DNA from: Pectobacterium punjabense
Lineage (GTDB): Bacteria; Pseudomonadota; Gammaproteobacteria; Enterobacterales; Enterobacteriaceae
Assembly: GCF_012427845.1 (NCBI RefSeq)
Contig: NZ_CP038498.1
Span: forward strand, 868,001 to 932,000
Length of the DNA: 64,000 nt
Direction of reading: 5' to 3'
This document shows, piece after piece, positions 26,788-35,050 of the stretch. Under the pieces are notes generated by a model. It did no database searches and had not been told where the DNA came from. It saw only the letters and a list, made by a program, of their open reading frames with translations. The position numbers and the translations under genes were made by a program. Each line of letters starts with the position of its first letter. Positions within the stretch are counted from its first letter, which is position 1.

Positions 26788-28356
26788 TTAGTGATCGATA
26801 GCGGTAATTTTCACCTCTTTGACCCAAGCGTGACTTGTGCTATTTCCCGATGCCGTTGTCAGCGCATACAACCCCACTTTAGCACCCACCCATTTGCCAG
26901 GTCCTGCTGCGAAGCTATCGTCAAGCAAACAATATTTCCCGTCATCGCCTAGCCAGGCAAACTGGCAAATGGCGTTTTGCCGCACGGTGACGCGCAGAGT
27001 GATGTTCAACTGCCCAGATAACACCGCTAACGTCTTCTGGTGTTGTTCCAACTGCTGTGCATCACTCATCCAGCCGAATCCGGTCACTAATTCAAGACCT
27101 TCTGCGCTTTTCTCTACGCCGAGGAAAGCGAAACGTTCGCCATAAATAATCAGGCCACAGCGATCGCCCACCTGCTCTAACATTGGCGCCAGGCTCGTCG
27201 TCACTTCGAATTCCTCAGCCGGAAATTTTTGCATCAGCAAATTCGGTACGTCATACCATGAAGGCTCACCTCCACGAATCGGCATAGTTTGGCAGAATAG
27301 CTTAAGCCCCGGTTGGGTATGCGCTAACCAGCGTTCATCGGGGTTTGCTTGCCATTGCCACTGTCGCCCCAGCGTTGTCGAAGAAAAATCATCGGAGGTT
27401 GAGGGCTGCTGCGTGCTAACCGGGGAGCTTACGCGAGGCTTGACGGCTTCCAGAACCGGTTGGCCTAATCCTTGTGCGTTATGCTGTTCACCGATCAGCG
27501 GCCAGTCGTCCTGCCAGCGCATCGGCTGTAGGTGGACGACTCGTCCATAGGCATGGCGATCCTGAAAATGTACAAACCAGCTTTCACCGTTATCTAATTC
27601 GACCCAACCCCCCTGATGCGGACCATTAACCGATGTGGTGCCCTGATGCAGTACGATCCTGCTTTGCCACGGCCCATTCAGTGAACGTGCACGTAGCACC
27701 GTTTGCCAGCCGGTGGGTACGCCACCCGCCGGTGCGAAAATGTAATACCAGCCGTTGCGCTTATACAGCTTCGGCCCTTCAATAGTGGGTTGCGTTGCCC
27801 GACCATCGACGACGATCTTTCCTTCATCAAGCAGGGAACGACCATCTTCTGCCATTCTGCACAGTTGCAGAAGGTGTTTCTTACCGCTGCGGCTGAAGGC
27901 GAAAGCGTGGATTAGCCAAGCTGTGCCGTCATCATCCCAGAACGGACACGGATCGATCCAACCTTTAACCTGTTTCAGACAATGTGGTGTGCTCCATCTG
28001 CCTCTGGGATCGTCAGTTTGTGACATAAAGATCCCTTCATCTGGCGTGCTGAAAAATACCCAAAATTTTCCAGCATGGTAACGAATACTGGGTGCCCATA
28101 CGCCTTTTCCCGGCTGAAATTGTTCATATCCTGGCAGATCGAACCGGCTGAATACGTGATTGATCAGCGTCCAGTTCACCAAATCCTGAGAATGCAGGAT
28201 CGGTAGCGCGGGCATGTGGTTAAAGCTGGACGACACCATATAAAAGTCATCGCCGACGCGCACAATGTCAGGATCGGAATAATCAGCGCATAAAATCGGA
28301 TTTTTATAGCGACCGTTACCCAAATCTGGGTTCCAGGGAGAATGTGTTGTACTCAT
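26788..28356 (-). CDS. Glycoside hydrolase family 43 beta-xylosidase / alpha-L-arabinofuranosidase
   Basis: I start at ATG 28356 (MSTTHSPWNPDLG), which has AGGATG eight bases upstream; the longer frame adds 13 residues without support. The 522-residue product has the five-bladed GH43 propeller with catalytic acids in YKNPILCADYSDPDIVRVGDDFY (base Asp), WIDPCPFWDDDG and TIEGPKLYKRNGWYYIF (acid Glu), then a C-terminal DUF1349-like concanavalin domain (from about residue 325). It is cytoplasmic (no signal peptide) and should trim xylo- or arabino-oligosaccharides brought in by the adjacent GPH transporter, the same pairing as yagH-yagG in E. coli. Confidence 0.9.
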   Translation of the reverse strand: MSTTHSPWNPDLGNGRYKNPILCADYSDPDIVRVGDDFYMVSSSFNHMPALPILHSQDLVNWTLINHVFSRFDLPGYEQFQPGKGVWAPSIRYHAGKFWVFFSTPDEGIFMSQTDDPRGRWSTPHCLKQVKGWIDPCPFWDDDGTAWLIHAFAFSRSGKKHLLQLCRMAEDGRSLLDEGKIVVDGRATQPTIEGPKLYKRNGWYYIFAPAGGVPTGWQTVLRARSLNGPWQSRIVLHQGTTSVNGPHQGGWVELDNGESWFVHFQDRHAYGRVVHLQPMRWQDDWPLIGEQHNAQGLGQPVLEAVKPRVSSPVSTQQPSTSDDFSSTTLGRQWQWQANPDERWLAHTQPGLKLFCQTMPIRGGEPSWYDVPNLLMQKFPAEEFEVTTSLAPMLEQVGDRCGLIIYGERFAFLGVEKSAEGLELVTGFGWMSDAQQLEQHQKTLAVLSGQLNITLRVTVRQNAICQFAWLGDDGKYCLLDDSFAAGPGKWVGAKVGLYALTTASGNSTSHAWVKEVKITAIDH

Positions 28357-28410
28357 GTCATCATCCTGATAGTTAAAGGGCGGGCAGCGTGCCACCCGCA
28401 GATATCGCGA

Positions 28411-29847
28411 TCAGGCTGCACCTTTTGGCGTCAGGCCCTGATCGACAGGAAGTTCGCTTTCCGCCGCGCGGTCGGCCGTATTGTGACGTCTCGCCAGATC
28501 GGCCTGAATGGTTTCCATTGTCTTATCGTCTAGCTTGTAAAAACGTACCAGCCAATACAACACCAGATAGGAAAGTGAGGGGCCGATGCTCAGCAGACCA
28601 ATAATCCCGGCGGTGGCGAGCGGCGTTTGCGTAGGTGAACCCGCCACATAGCCGAACCAGCCGAGTGAAAAACCAACGGTGGCTCCGGCAATTGCCATGC
28701 CTAATTTCAGTGCAAACAGATTACCTGAGAAGGAGAGACCGGTAATGCGGCGGCCCGTTTTCCATTCGCCGTAATCGGCGGCATTCGCCATCATGTTCCA
28801 TTTGAACGGTTGGTACATCTGGTGGAAAAAGCCGATCAAAAAGTAGAGCGGAAAGACGACAGCCAGCCACTGCGGCGGCACCATGAACAGGATGATGCCA
28901 ACAAACACCAGCAGCAGGTTGATATTTTTGAACAGGCTTATGCTGCTGAAGCGCTTGCCAAAATAACCCGCCATCATCGCACCAATAATGGTGCCGACAA
29001 CGCTGGTGGTAATAAACGCAGATTTCATGGCCGTTCCGGCGGCGCTGCCTTGTTCCGGCCCCACCATCAGGTAAGTTGCGTAATACAGCGTTGCCGCGCC
29101 ACGCATAACGCCTGCCATGCTGGAAAAGAACGTAATAATGGCCACGATGCGCCACTGATCGTTACTCAGCAGGTTTTTGACATCGTCCCAGACGTTCTGA
29201 TTTTTATCTACGGCAGGGTTGATGCGCTCCTTTGTGGTGAAAAAGCAGAAAAACAGCATCACGACAGCCAGGCTGCCCATGATCATCATCGTGCCTTGAT
29301 AACCCAATTGTTTGTTGGTGCCGCCAATCCAGTCAACCAACCACAGCGTGCCGACCGACACCAATAGCCCAGCCATTGAGGAAATGGTAAAGCGGTACGA
29401 CTGTGCGGAAATTCTGTCCTTTTCATCGCTGGTGATGACACCACCGAGTGAACAGTAAGGGATGTTGATAAAGGTGTAGAACAGCATTAGCAACGTATAG
29501 GTAATGTAGGCATAAACCAGTTTGCCCGTGCCATTCAGTTCTGGTGTGGTATAGGCCAATACGGCAATTACAGCATAGGGGACGGCAAACCAGACCAGCC
29601 ACGGGCGAAAGTGCCCCCAGCGGGTTTTAGTGCGGTCTGCAATCAGACCAATCAGCGGGTCAACGATGGCGTCCAGCACGCGAGTCACTAAAAACATTAC
29701 CCCTACTGCGGCGGCGGAGATGCCATAGATATCCGTATAAAAGTAGGTAAGGAACATGGTTACGGAAGAATAGACGATGCCACAGGCGGCATCGCCCATG
29801 CCAAAGCCGATTTTCTCCGCAACGCTCAGCTTATTATTGTTGGTCAT
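28411..29847 (-). CDS. GPH-family xyloside/oligosaccharide transporter (YagG/YicJ-like)
   Basis: The start at 29847 (MTNNNKLSVAEKIGFGMGD) follows GGAGTTTCC; a start four codons upstream is possible. The protein has 478 residues, twelve membrane segments and the GPH signature VTRVLDAIVDPLIGLIADRTKTRWGHFRPWLVW. It is the upstream partner of the GH43 gene (54-base gap), so imports its substrate, probably xylosides. A CRP-like site lies about 115 bases before the start. Confidence 0.9.
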   Translation of the reverse strand: MTNNNKLSVAEKIGFGMGDAACGIVYSSVTMFLTYFYTDIYGISAAAVGVMFLVTRVLDAIVDPLIGLIADRTKTRWGHFRPWLVWFAVPYAVIAVLAYTTPELNGTGKLVYAYITYTLLMLFYTFINIPYCSLGGVITSDEKDRISAQSYRFTISSMAGLLVSVGTLWLVDWIGGTNKQLGYQGTMMIMGSLAVVMLFFCFFTTKERINPAVDKNQNVWDDVKNLLSNDQWRIVAIITFFSSMAGVMRGAATLYYATYLMVGPEQGSAAGTAMKSAFITTSVVGTIIGAMMAGYFGKRFSSISLFKNINLLLVFVGIILFMVPPQWLAVVFPLYFLIGFFHQMYQPFKWNMMANAADYGEWKTGRRITGLSFSGNLFALKLGMAIAGATVGFSLGWFGYVAGSPTQTPLATAGIIGLLSIGPSLSYLVLYWLVRFYKLDDKTMETIQADLARRHNTADRAAESELPVDQGLTPKGAA

Positions 29848-29961
29848 TGGAAACTCCAAAAGAGGATGAGGAACTTCTTGCCAGGCTCGCGGCTATTGTT
29901 ATCTCCTTGGCTGAGATTAACTATTGCGGATTTTATTAAGAAGGTTACGTTTCTTGGTATG

Positions 29962-29977
29962 TGTTAGACAGGTCACA
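29962..29977. promoter_or_regulatory. Candidate CRP site before the xyloside transporter
   Basis: TGTTA-GACAGG-TCACA matches TGTGA-N6-TCACA at nine of ten positions, within the 355-base region upstream of the transporter gene. Catabolite control of a sugar uptake operon is expected. The rest of this region (29848-30202) shows no gene. Confidence 0.6.
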
Positions 29978-30202
29978 AAAAAATGACAGTAAAAGTAGCG
30001 TGACCAGAAGATGTGCGGAGTTATTTCCATTTTATATCAATAAATTAACGTGGTCTTTTTCTTATTGATCTGTATGACAAGTCACCTTGAAGAACTATTT
30101 TGGAGGGAAATTGCTATCTGTGGGGGCTTCTGAATCCCATTATTGGAGCAATTATAGGAGCGGAGATATGGGGTTGGTCATGTAGAGCGAAAGCCCGTAG
30201 CG

Positions 30203-31135
30203 CTACTGTGCAGAGGGATTAATCAAGCTGTGTAATAGGTTTTTAATCCACTGGCTAGCTTCTGAACGGCTATTGCGGCGATGGCTGTAAATTTTCACGC
30301 GATAGGACGGCACAGTGAAAGGTAGAGCGTGAATACGTAACGGCAGAAGTTGCGCAAAAATTTTCGCAACATTGCATGGTAATGCCATGATCAGCGCCGA
30401 ATCGGCTATGATAAACGGTGCGCTCATCATGGACGGCGTTTTCAACGCAACATGACGTTTCCTATTGAGCTTATCCAGCGCGTAGTCAATCACCCCGCGT
30501 GATTCATTCCACGGCGTAACGACAAGATGCCGTGCGGCAAGGTAATCATCTAGCGTAAGCACTTCGCCTGACGGATAATCAGCGGCACTGATGATGACAT
30601 AGCTGTCTTCAATCCAGTCTATCTCTTCAATCTCTCGGTTTTCCGCTTGCGTCATATCGGTGAACCCTAAAGCAAAGTCGATTTTTCCTGCCAGCAAATC
30701 TGTAATCGCAACTTTCTGCGGCGAATAAACCAGATTGAATTTGATGTGGGGAGCCAGCTTTTCCATTCGTGCCATGAGGGTAGGAAACACCGAAAATGCA
30801 GTGTAATCGGTGATGGAAAAGGTAAAGCTTTCCGTGCTGCGTGCGGGATTAAAGCGTGGCCGCGGCGTCAAACCTTGCGTCAGCAGGGCCAGGCTTTCTG
30901 CGATAGGCTCGGCGATATCTTCTGCTAATACGGTTGGGTGCATGGTGTTGCCAACCCGAAAAAATAACTCATCGGAAAACGTATTGCGTAAACGCGTCAG
31001 CGCGTGGCTGACTGCCGATGCACTCATCGCCAGCTCTTTTGCCGCGGTGGCGACGGATTGATGCTGGTACACACTGTTAAACACCACTAACAAATTTAAA
31101 TCGATACGTCGTAAATCCAGATGCATGATGTTCAT
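30203..31135 (-). CDS. LysR-type transcriptional regulator
   Basis: A 310-residue regulator with an N-terminal winged helix (LDLRRIDLNLLVVFNSVYQHQSVATAAKELAMSASAVSHALTRLR) of the NodD/LeuO-like subgroup and a type 2 periplasmic-binding-fold effector domain from about residue 95. A start at the second ATG (MHLDLRR) is equally possible. It is not divergent from a neighbouring operon in the classic way: it lies behind the transporter promoter, same strand, and faces away from the GNAT gene (31228). Target and inducer are unknown. Confidence 0.85.
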   Translation of the reverse strand: MNIMHLDLRRIDLNLLVVFNSVYQHQSVATAAKELAMSASAVSHALTRLRNTFSDELFFRVGNTMHPTVLAEDIAEPIAESLALLTQGLTPRPRFNPARSTESFTFSITDYTAFSVFPTLMARMEKLAPHIKFNLVYSPQKVAITDLLAGKIDFALGFTDMTQAENREIEEIDWIEDSYVIISAADYPSGEVLTLDDYLAARHLVVTPWNESRGVIDYALDKLNRKRHVALKTPSMMSAPFIIADSALIMALPCNVAKIFAQLLPLRIHALPFTVPSYRVKIYSHRRNSRSEASQWIKNLLHSLINPSAQ

Positions 31136-31227
31136 TAGTCACTGTAGAAAATGCAGTTCATACAGTATTTTTAATCCGGTAGCATGACAAGCCTTGGTTA
31201 TGGTGAGCATTGGAAAAAAGAGGCTTT

Positions 31228-31710
31228 ATGAACATTGTCATCCGCGCTGCGCAGAAATCAGATGCGAGCGTGATCCTGGATTTAATCATTGAACTGGCCG
31301 TGTACGAGAAGGCGCGTCACGAAGTATTAGCCTCGCTTGAGGATATTGAGAACTCGTTATTTGGCGAGGGGGCGACGGCCGAAACGCTGATCTGTGAGAT
31401 TGATGGCAAGCCCGTCGGCTATGCGATTTTCTTCATGAGCTATTCAACCTGGCTGGGGAAATATGGCATCTATCTGGAAGATCTCTACATCGCGCAGGCG
31501 TATCGCAATGCAGGAGCGGGCAAAGCGCTGCTGAAACAGGTTGCGCGTCTTGCACAGGAAAGGCAGTGCGGAAGGTTGGAATGGAGTGTGCTGGACTGGA
31601 ACCAACCCGCGATCGATTTCTATAAAAGCATCGGCGCGAAGCCGCAGGATGAGTGGGTTCGCTATCGGATGGACGAGAAGGGCATTGCTGATTTCGTTAC
31701 GGCATCGTAA
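31228..31710 (+). CDS. GNAT-family N-acetyltransferase
   Basis: I start at ATG 31228 (MNIVIRAAQKSDA), preceded by AAAGAGG; the upstream TTG adds six residues. The 160-residue protein has the GNAT fold: motif A (LEDLYIAQAYRNAGAGKALLKQVARLAQERQC, R-x-x-G-x-G/A) around residue 90 and motif B (LDWNQPAIDFYKSIGAKPQDEW). It resembles spermidine/diamine acetyltransferases, but the substrate is not established. Confidence 0.87.
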   Translation: MNIVIRAAQKSDASVILDLIIELAVYEKARHEVLASLEDIENSLFGEGATAETLICEIDGKPVGYAIFFMSYSTWLGKYGIYLEDLYIAQAYRNAGAGKALLKQVARLAQERQCGRLEWSVLDWNQPAIDFYKSIGAKPQDEWVRYRMDEKGIADFVTAS

Positions 31711-31716
31711 AGACCG

Positions 31717-31749
31717 TGGCTCCTGTTGACTTGAAGGCAGCAGGAGCCA
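31717..31749. terminator. Bidirectional terminator hairpin
   Basis: TGGCTCCTG and CAGGAGCCA form a 9-bp stem around a 15-base loop, followed by TGTTTCTT on the plus side. It separates the GNAT gene from the convergent LysE-type gene. Confidence 0.7.
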
Positions 31750-31755
31750 TGTTTC

Positions 31756-32382
31756 TTAACGCGTCGATGCCGCCAGTGTGGTGCCTGCCAGAATAAAAAT
31801 CCCACCCGTTGAGCGGTTGAACAGCTTGATGCGGCGTGGATTGGAAAACAGACCCGATAAACGGCGGCCGGTGCAGGCATAGATAAACATGATGCTGAAA
31901 TCGAAGAAAGCCCAGGTTACCGCCAGAATGACGAGCTGTAAGGCGTGTGGGGCGCTAGTATCGATAAAATTTGGGAACAGTGCTGCGAAAAACAGCAGAT
32001 CTTTAGGATTACTGATCCCAACCAGAAAGCCCTTTCGGTATAGCGGAAACCAGCCTGGAGCCCCTGTTTCCTGCACATCTTGCTCCGCTGTGGTCATATC
32101 TTTGGAACGCCATGATGCGATACCTAACCAGATGAGATAAACCGCACCAATAATTTTTAATACGATAAATGCGGTCGTTGACGCGGCGAGGATGGCACCT
32201 AACCCCAGTGCTGAACAGGACATTAATATCATTGCCGCACTGACACCACCGCACACGGTTGCCGTTGCGCGTGAAGCGCCGTAGCGTAAACCGTGCGACA
32301 TACTGATGAGGGCTGAGGGGCCCGGAATGGCAATCAGGGCGATGATGATACCTGTATAAGCCAGCCAGAGGTGAAGGCTCAT
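31756..32382 (-). CDS. LysE/RhtB-family amino-acid exporter
   Basis: A 208-residue membrane protein with six hydrophobic segments and the family start LAYTGIIIALIAIPGPSALISMSHGLRYG, plus KIIGAVYLIWLGIASWRSK and RKGFLVGISNPKDLLFFAALFPNF. Members export amino acids or related compounds such as homoserine, threonine or leucine; substrate unknown. It appears to be the last core-like gene before the accessory patch next to ssrA. Confidence 0.9.
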   Translation of the reverse strand: MSLHLWLAYTGIIIALIAIPGPSALISMSHGLRYGASRATATVCGGVSAAMILMSCSALGLGAILAASTTAFIVLKIIGAVYLIWLGIASWRSKDMTTAEQDVQETGAPGWFPLYRKGFLVGISNPKDLLFFAALFPNFIDTSAPHALQLVILAVTWAFFDFSIMFIYACTGRRLSGLFSNPRRIKLFNRSTGGIFILAGTTLAASTR

Positions 32383-32509
32383 GATTTCTCCTGCGTGTCG
32401 TTCGTTGTGAAAGCGTAATTGAGAGCGGCGATGTGATTCGAGATATATTCACATATATATCGCTATTTTCCAACGCGCGATAGTAACAGAAAAGGGCGCT
32501 GGCGGCGCG

Positions 32510-32544
32510 CCCCTTCTTATCAAAAGAATGTTGCTAAGAAGGGG
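32510..32544. terminator. Hairpin downstream of the 32.6-kb hypothetical gene
   Basis: CCCCTTCTTA and TAAGAAGGGG form a perfect 10-bp stem with a 15-base loop. It lies past the 3' end of the minus-strand gene at 32578 and upstream of the LysE-type gene; it may end the former's transcript, although the T tail is poor. Confidence 0.5.
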
Positions 32545-32577
32545 AGGGATCACTCACTGTTAGGTCATGAGGAAGCA

Positions 32578-33066
32578 TTAGTTCTTAAACACTACCTGTT
32601 GTTCATAACCGTTTTCTTTAATCACACAGTACGTGCTCCCCGGTGGGGTCTCTATGATCGTATCCACTTTTGTTAGCCCGCAACTTTCTTCATAGCTGAC
32701 TTGATATTGCAGTTGGTCAAAGAAATGTCGCAGCAGTGGCCTGATTTTCCCAATAGCGAATGGATCGACACTTTTTATGTAAAAGGGGGCGATATCTAAT
32801 TGCTCTGTCATCCCAACATGGAAATCGACAATGAAATAGGTGTCGGAAAGCGAAGCTGAACGATATACCCAAATGTCACCCTGACCACAGACGACATCAT
32901 CAAAATAGTGATCGCACAGTGTGCACAGATTTACATCAATATCTAACAGGTTTAGAACGTCCTGTATTATTGGGTTGGGAACCGCAATATCATCATTGTT
33001 TGGGTAAGTAACGAGATCGCCAATAAAGGTGCTAATTGAAAATACGGTTACGGGTATAGTCTGCAT
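32578..33066 (-). CDS. Hypothetical protein, divergent partner of a DUF1493 gene
   Basis: A 162-residue soluble protein (MQTIPVTVFSISTFIGDLVTYPNND...) with acidic patches and several cysteines (CTLCDHY around residue 51, plus C60, C124 and C147). I recognise no family. It is divergently oriented to the DUF1493 gene with a 74-base shared region. AT-rich codon use and position next to the decayed satellite suggest accessory cargo. No signal peptide or membrane segment. Confidence 0.7.
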   Translation of the reverse strand: MQTIPVTVFSISTFIGDLVTYPNNDDIAVPNPIIQDVLNLLDIDVNLCTLCDHYFDDVVCGQGDIWVYRSASLSDTYFIVDFHVGMTEQLDIAPFYIKSVDPFAIGKIRPLLRHFFDQLQYQVSYEESCGLTKVDTIIETPPGSTYCVIKENGYEQQVVFKN

Positions 33067-33140
33067 TTTTCTACCTGGTTAATGTGCCTGTGTATAATTC
33101 AAGACAAACGATTTTCATCCTACAATACATTCAAACGGGT

Positions 33141-33470
33141 ATGAGCGAGAAAAATACTGAAAGTGAGGTTATTCAATATCTCATGGAACATTACCCTATT
33201 AGGGAACATGGGTTTAAATCCGGTATTAGGCACGTCACTAAAGACTGGACATTGCAGGATGATTATCAGTTTCTGCCGGAAGATGCGCACGATTTCCTTC
33301 TCGATGTATTCGGACACTTTACTATTGATTATTCAAATTTTGAGGGAAGAAATTATTTTGCATACGAGTATCCAATCTGGCAAAAAAAACCACTACCGCA
33401 AGCGTTAAAACCGCTCACTGTCGAGATGATTATTGAATCCGCTAAAGCAGGGAAGTGGCTATACGATTAG
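33141..33470 (+). CDS. DUF1493 family protein
   Basis: I start at ATG 33141 (MSEKNTESEVIQYLMEHY), giving 109 residues; a GTG at 33084 would add 19 residues not typical of the family. The body follows the DUF1493 pattern: a tryptophan-leading strand (KDWTLQDDYQFLPEDAHDFLLDVFGHFTIDYSNFEGRNYF) and the conserved C-terminal PLTVEMIIESAKAGKWLYD. The fold resembles a small acyl-carrier-like helical bundle, but function is unknown. It lies at the edge of the satellite remnant. Confidence 0.8.
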   Translation: MSEKNTESEVIQYLMEHYPIREHGFKSGIRHVTKDWTLQDDYQFLPEDAHDFLLDVFGHFTIDYSNFEGRNYFAYEYPIWQKKPLPQALKPLTVEMIIESAKAGKWLYD

Positions 33471-33783
33471 AGGTATCTCATCGTGGATGTCGTATTGATG
33501 TGTTCGTTTGACGCCAGCTCACATTTTGGCAGCCAGTCGGCGCTGGTTCGTCTTTCAGCTCAACGTTAGTCTGTAGGTCTTGTTTGCGTACACCTAAACG
33601 TGAGCCTACGAAAAATGACGATGAGTATATGAGATAAAAACGAGATCGATTTTTACTCAATTCTTCACGCTTCAATTTATAACTCATCCAGATCGACCCT
33701 AACGCGTTTCTCCTTCACTCGTGATACGGAATTTAGCGATTAACCCAAAAAGCAGCAATAGGGCGTTATAAACGAGATGCCAA
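33471..33783. other. Non-coding remnant region with a primase-tail fragment
   Basis: About 310 bases with no intact gene. The part at about 33520-33600 is a decayed duplicate of the primase tail at 35218-35300 (separate entry). The rest is AT-rich and unrecognised. Confidence 0.6.
33520..33605 (-). pseudogene. Fragment of a P4-alpha-like primase C-terminus
   Basis: The stretch around GCAGCCAGTCGGCG...TTCGTCTTTCAGCTCAACGTTAGTCTGTA is clearly homologous to the end of the primase-like pseudogene at 35218. On the minus strand it reads LQTNVELKDE, then a one-base deletion (GCGCTG against GCGTCTG) throws ADWLPKCE out of frame. Only the last 25-30 codons are recognisable. It marks a second copy or duplication of the satellite's end on the other side of the Fic module. 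Confidence 0.65.
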
Positions 33784-33899
33784 AATAAAAAGATTTTTCA
33801 CAAAACTGTTCACTCTCTTCACCTTTCATTTTTTATCTTTATTTTTAGCACGTTAAGTGGTTAACAGTGAGTGAACAGGTGACGAGTTACTTATCACCC
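33784..33899. repeat. Direct repeat 1, P4 crr-like, with GTGAACA iterons
   Basis: About 116 bases starting AATAAAAAGATTTTTCACAAAACTG, with TGTTCACT near the left end and GTGAACAGGTGACGAG near the right. It pairs with the repeat at 35051-35160 on the other side of the Fic module. In satellite P4 the cis-replication region (crr) consists of two direct repeats of about 120 bp carrying the alpha primase iteron GGTGAACA. The resemblance in length, motif and closeness to a primase tail is strong, but the two halves have drifted. Confidence 0.65.
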
Positions 33900-33943
33900 A
33901 TACAGGTAAGATACTGCCAGGCTGCAATTATGGTACTCTTTAT

Positions 33944-33957
33944 CGCATATATATGCG
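33944..33957. promoter_or_regulatory. Palindromic operator candidate before the HTH-antitoxin gene
   Basis: CGCATATATATGCG is a perfect 14-bp palindrome lying 19-32 bases before the start codon, in the likely promoter. Toxin-antitoxin genes are usually autoregulated, and the antitoxin here has an N-terminal helix-turn-helix domain, so this is its most likely binding site (inference). Confidence 0.5.
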
Positions 33958-33975
33958 GATTAAAGGTGAAAGCCC

Positions 33976-34467
33976 ATGCGTTATGAAATGGCGGTACTCG
34001 CGGCTCTGGTTCAAGAGGATTCTCCTAATACGCAATCTATCGTCACCGCGACAGGTATCTCTGAAAGAAAAGTACAGGACGTGTTAAACACGCTTCAGTC
34101 AACGATGGATATCAGCATTACACGCGTAAAAAATGGCAAACGGCAAGCTTTGTCTGTCTCGTCATGGGGCGTGTTTGGTGACGGAGAAAGGTTGATCGAG
34201 AAACTGAAAAATATCGATCTGTTGATATTCAAACAACATCGTAAAGTCACCACAAAAGCGTCGCCAAACAAAACGCGATCCTCGCGCATGGTGACGCTGG
34301 AAGAAAAGCGTGATTACTACAATCAGGTGAAACTCAAAAACTATCGGGACAGTATGCGCCTTGAGGGATTCAATATTGAAGATACACCACTTCCCGCTGA
34401 CAAACAGGAAAGGGAAGCGCTGAGAAAAAATCTGATTGCCATGTATAAAGCGAGTGGTTATGTCTGA
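33976..34467 (+). CDS. HTH-YhfG fusion: antitoxin for the adjacent Fic protein with a DNA-binding domain
   Basis: A 163-residue protein. Residues 1-65 look like a winged helix (YEMAVLAALVQEDSPNTQSIVTATGISERKVQDVLNTLQ... RVKNGKRQALSVSSWGVF). Residues 105-163 match the small Fic antitoxin YhfG (TLEEKRDYYNQVKLKNYRDSMRLEGF). It carries the Fic-inhibitory motif S-x-x-x-E-G as S126-E130-G131, the residue pattern that blocks ATP binding in class I Fic systems. E. coli YhfG is only 55 residues and lacks the HTH. Ribosome binding site AAAGGTGAAAG; the stop overlaps the fic start by 8 bases. It is expected to neutralise Fic directly and to autorepress the operon. Confidence 0.8.
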   Translation: MRYEMAVLAALVQEDSPNTQSIVTATGISERKVQDVLNTLQSTMDISITRVKNGKRQALSVSSWGVFGDGERLIEKLKNIDLLIFKQHRKVTTKASPNKTRSSRMVTLEEKRDYYNQVKLKNYRDSMRLEGFNIEDTPLPADKQEREALRKNLIAMYKASGYV

Positions 34468-35044
34468 TAAATACGGCTCAGGGCAAGATCCTTATACCTA
34501 TCCTGATAGCAATGTTCTGATAAATAAGCTCGGCGTTAACGATGACAGTCAATTCGACGATGCGGAGCGTCAACTATCCGAACTGGCCGTTCTCGATATT
34601 GAATTTGAAGAACCGCCTTACGATCTGCATTATTGGTGTGGTCTGCATGGGAAAATATTCGGAGATTTATTCGATTGGGCAGGAGAAATACGGCGTATCG
34701 ATATTTCTAAAGGTCAAACACGTTTTTGCACCGTATCCCGTATTGAAATTGAAGCCAATAAAATTTTTACGCAGCTATCCAATGATGATTTTTTACAAGG
34801 CTTTGAACGTCCAGCGCTAATAACCCAGTTAGCAGAATATTACTCAGATTTGAATGTGATTCACCCGTTTCGGGAAGGCAATGGACGTTCTCAGCGTTTA
34901 TTGTTCGAGCATATGATTATCAATTGTGGCTATGGTGTCTCTTTCGAAAATATCGGCGTTCAGGAATGGTTAGCGGCTAACGTGGCGGGATACCATGGCA
35001 ATACTCGACCATTAGCCGATATCTTCGAGAAAAGTATTCTCTGA
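34460..35044 (+). CDS. fic: Fic-domain AMP-transferase toxin
   Basis: I start at ATG 34460 (MSDKYGSGQDPYTYP), matching E. coli Fic MSDKFGEGRDPYLYP, and giving 194 residues. The canonical active-site motif HPFREGNGRSQR begins at H135, with the beta-hairpin flap region around GQTRFCTVSRIEIE. E. coli Fic has a degenerate motif, so this copy looks more likely to be catalytically active. Such proteins AMPylate targets such as DNA gyrase and topoisomerase IV (FicT type) or unknown substrates. Overlap with the antitoxin gene ensures coupled translation. No inhibitory helix is present in the toxin itself; it is supplied in trans by the upstream gene. Confidence 0.9.
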   Translation: MSDKYGSGQDPYTYPDSNVLINKLGVNDDSQFDDAERQLSELAVLDIEFEEPPYDLHYWCGLHGKIFGDLFDWAGEIRRIDISKGQTRFCTVSRIEIEANKIFTQLSNDDFLQGFERPALITQLAEYYSDLNVIHPFREGNGRSQRLLFEHMIINCGYGVSFENIGVQEWLAANVAGYHGNTRPLADIFEKSIL

Positions 35045-35050
35045 ATTCCC

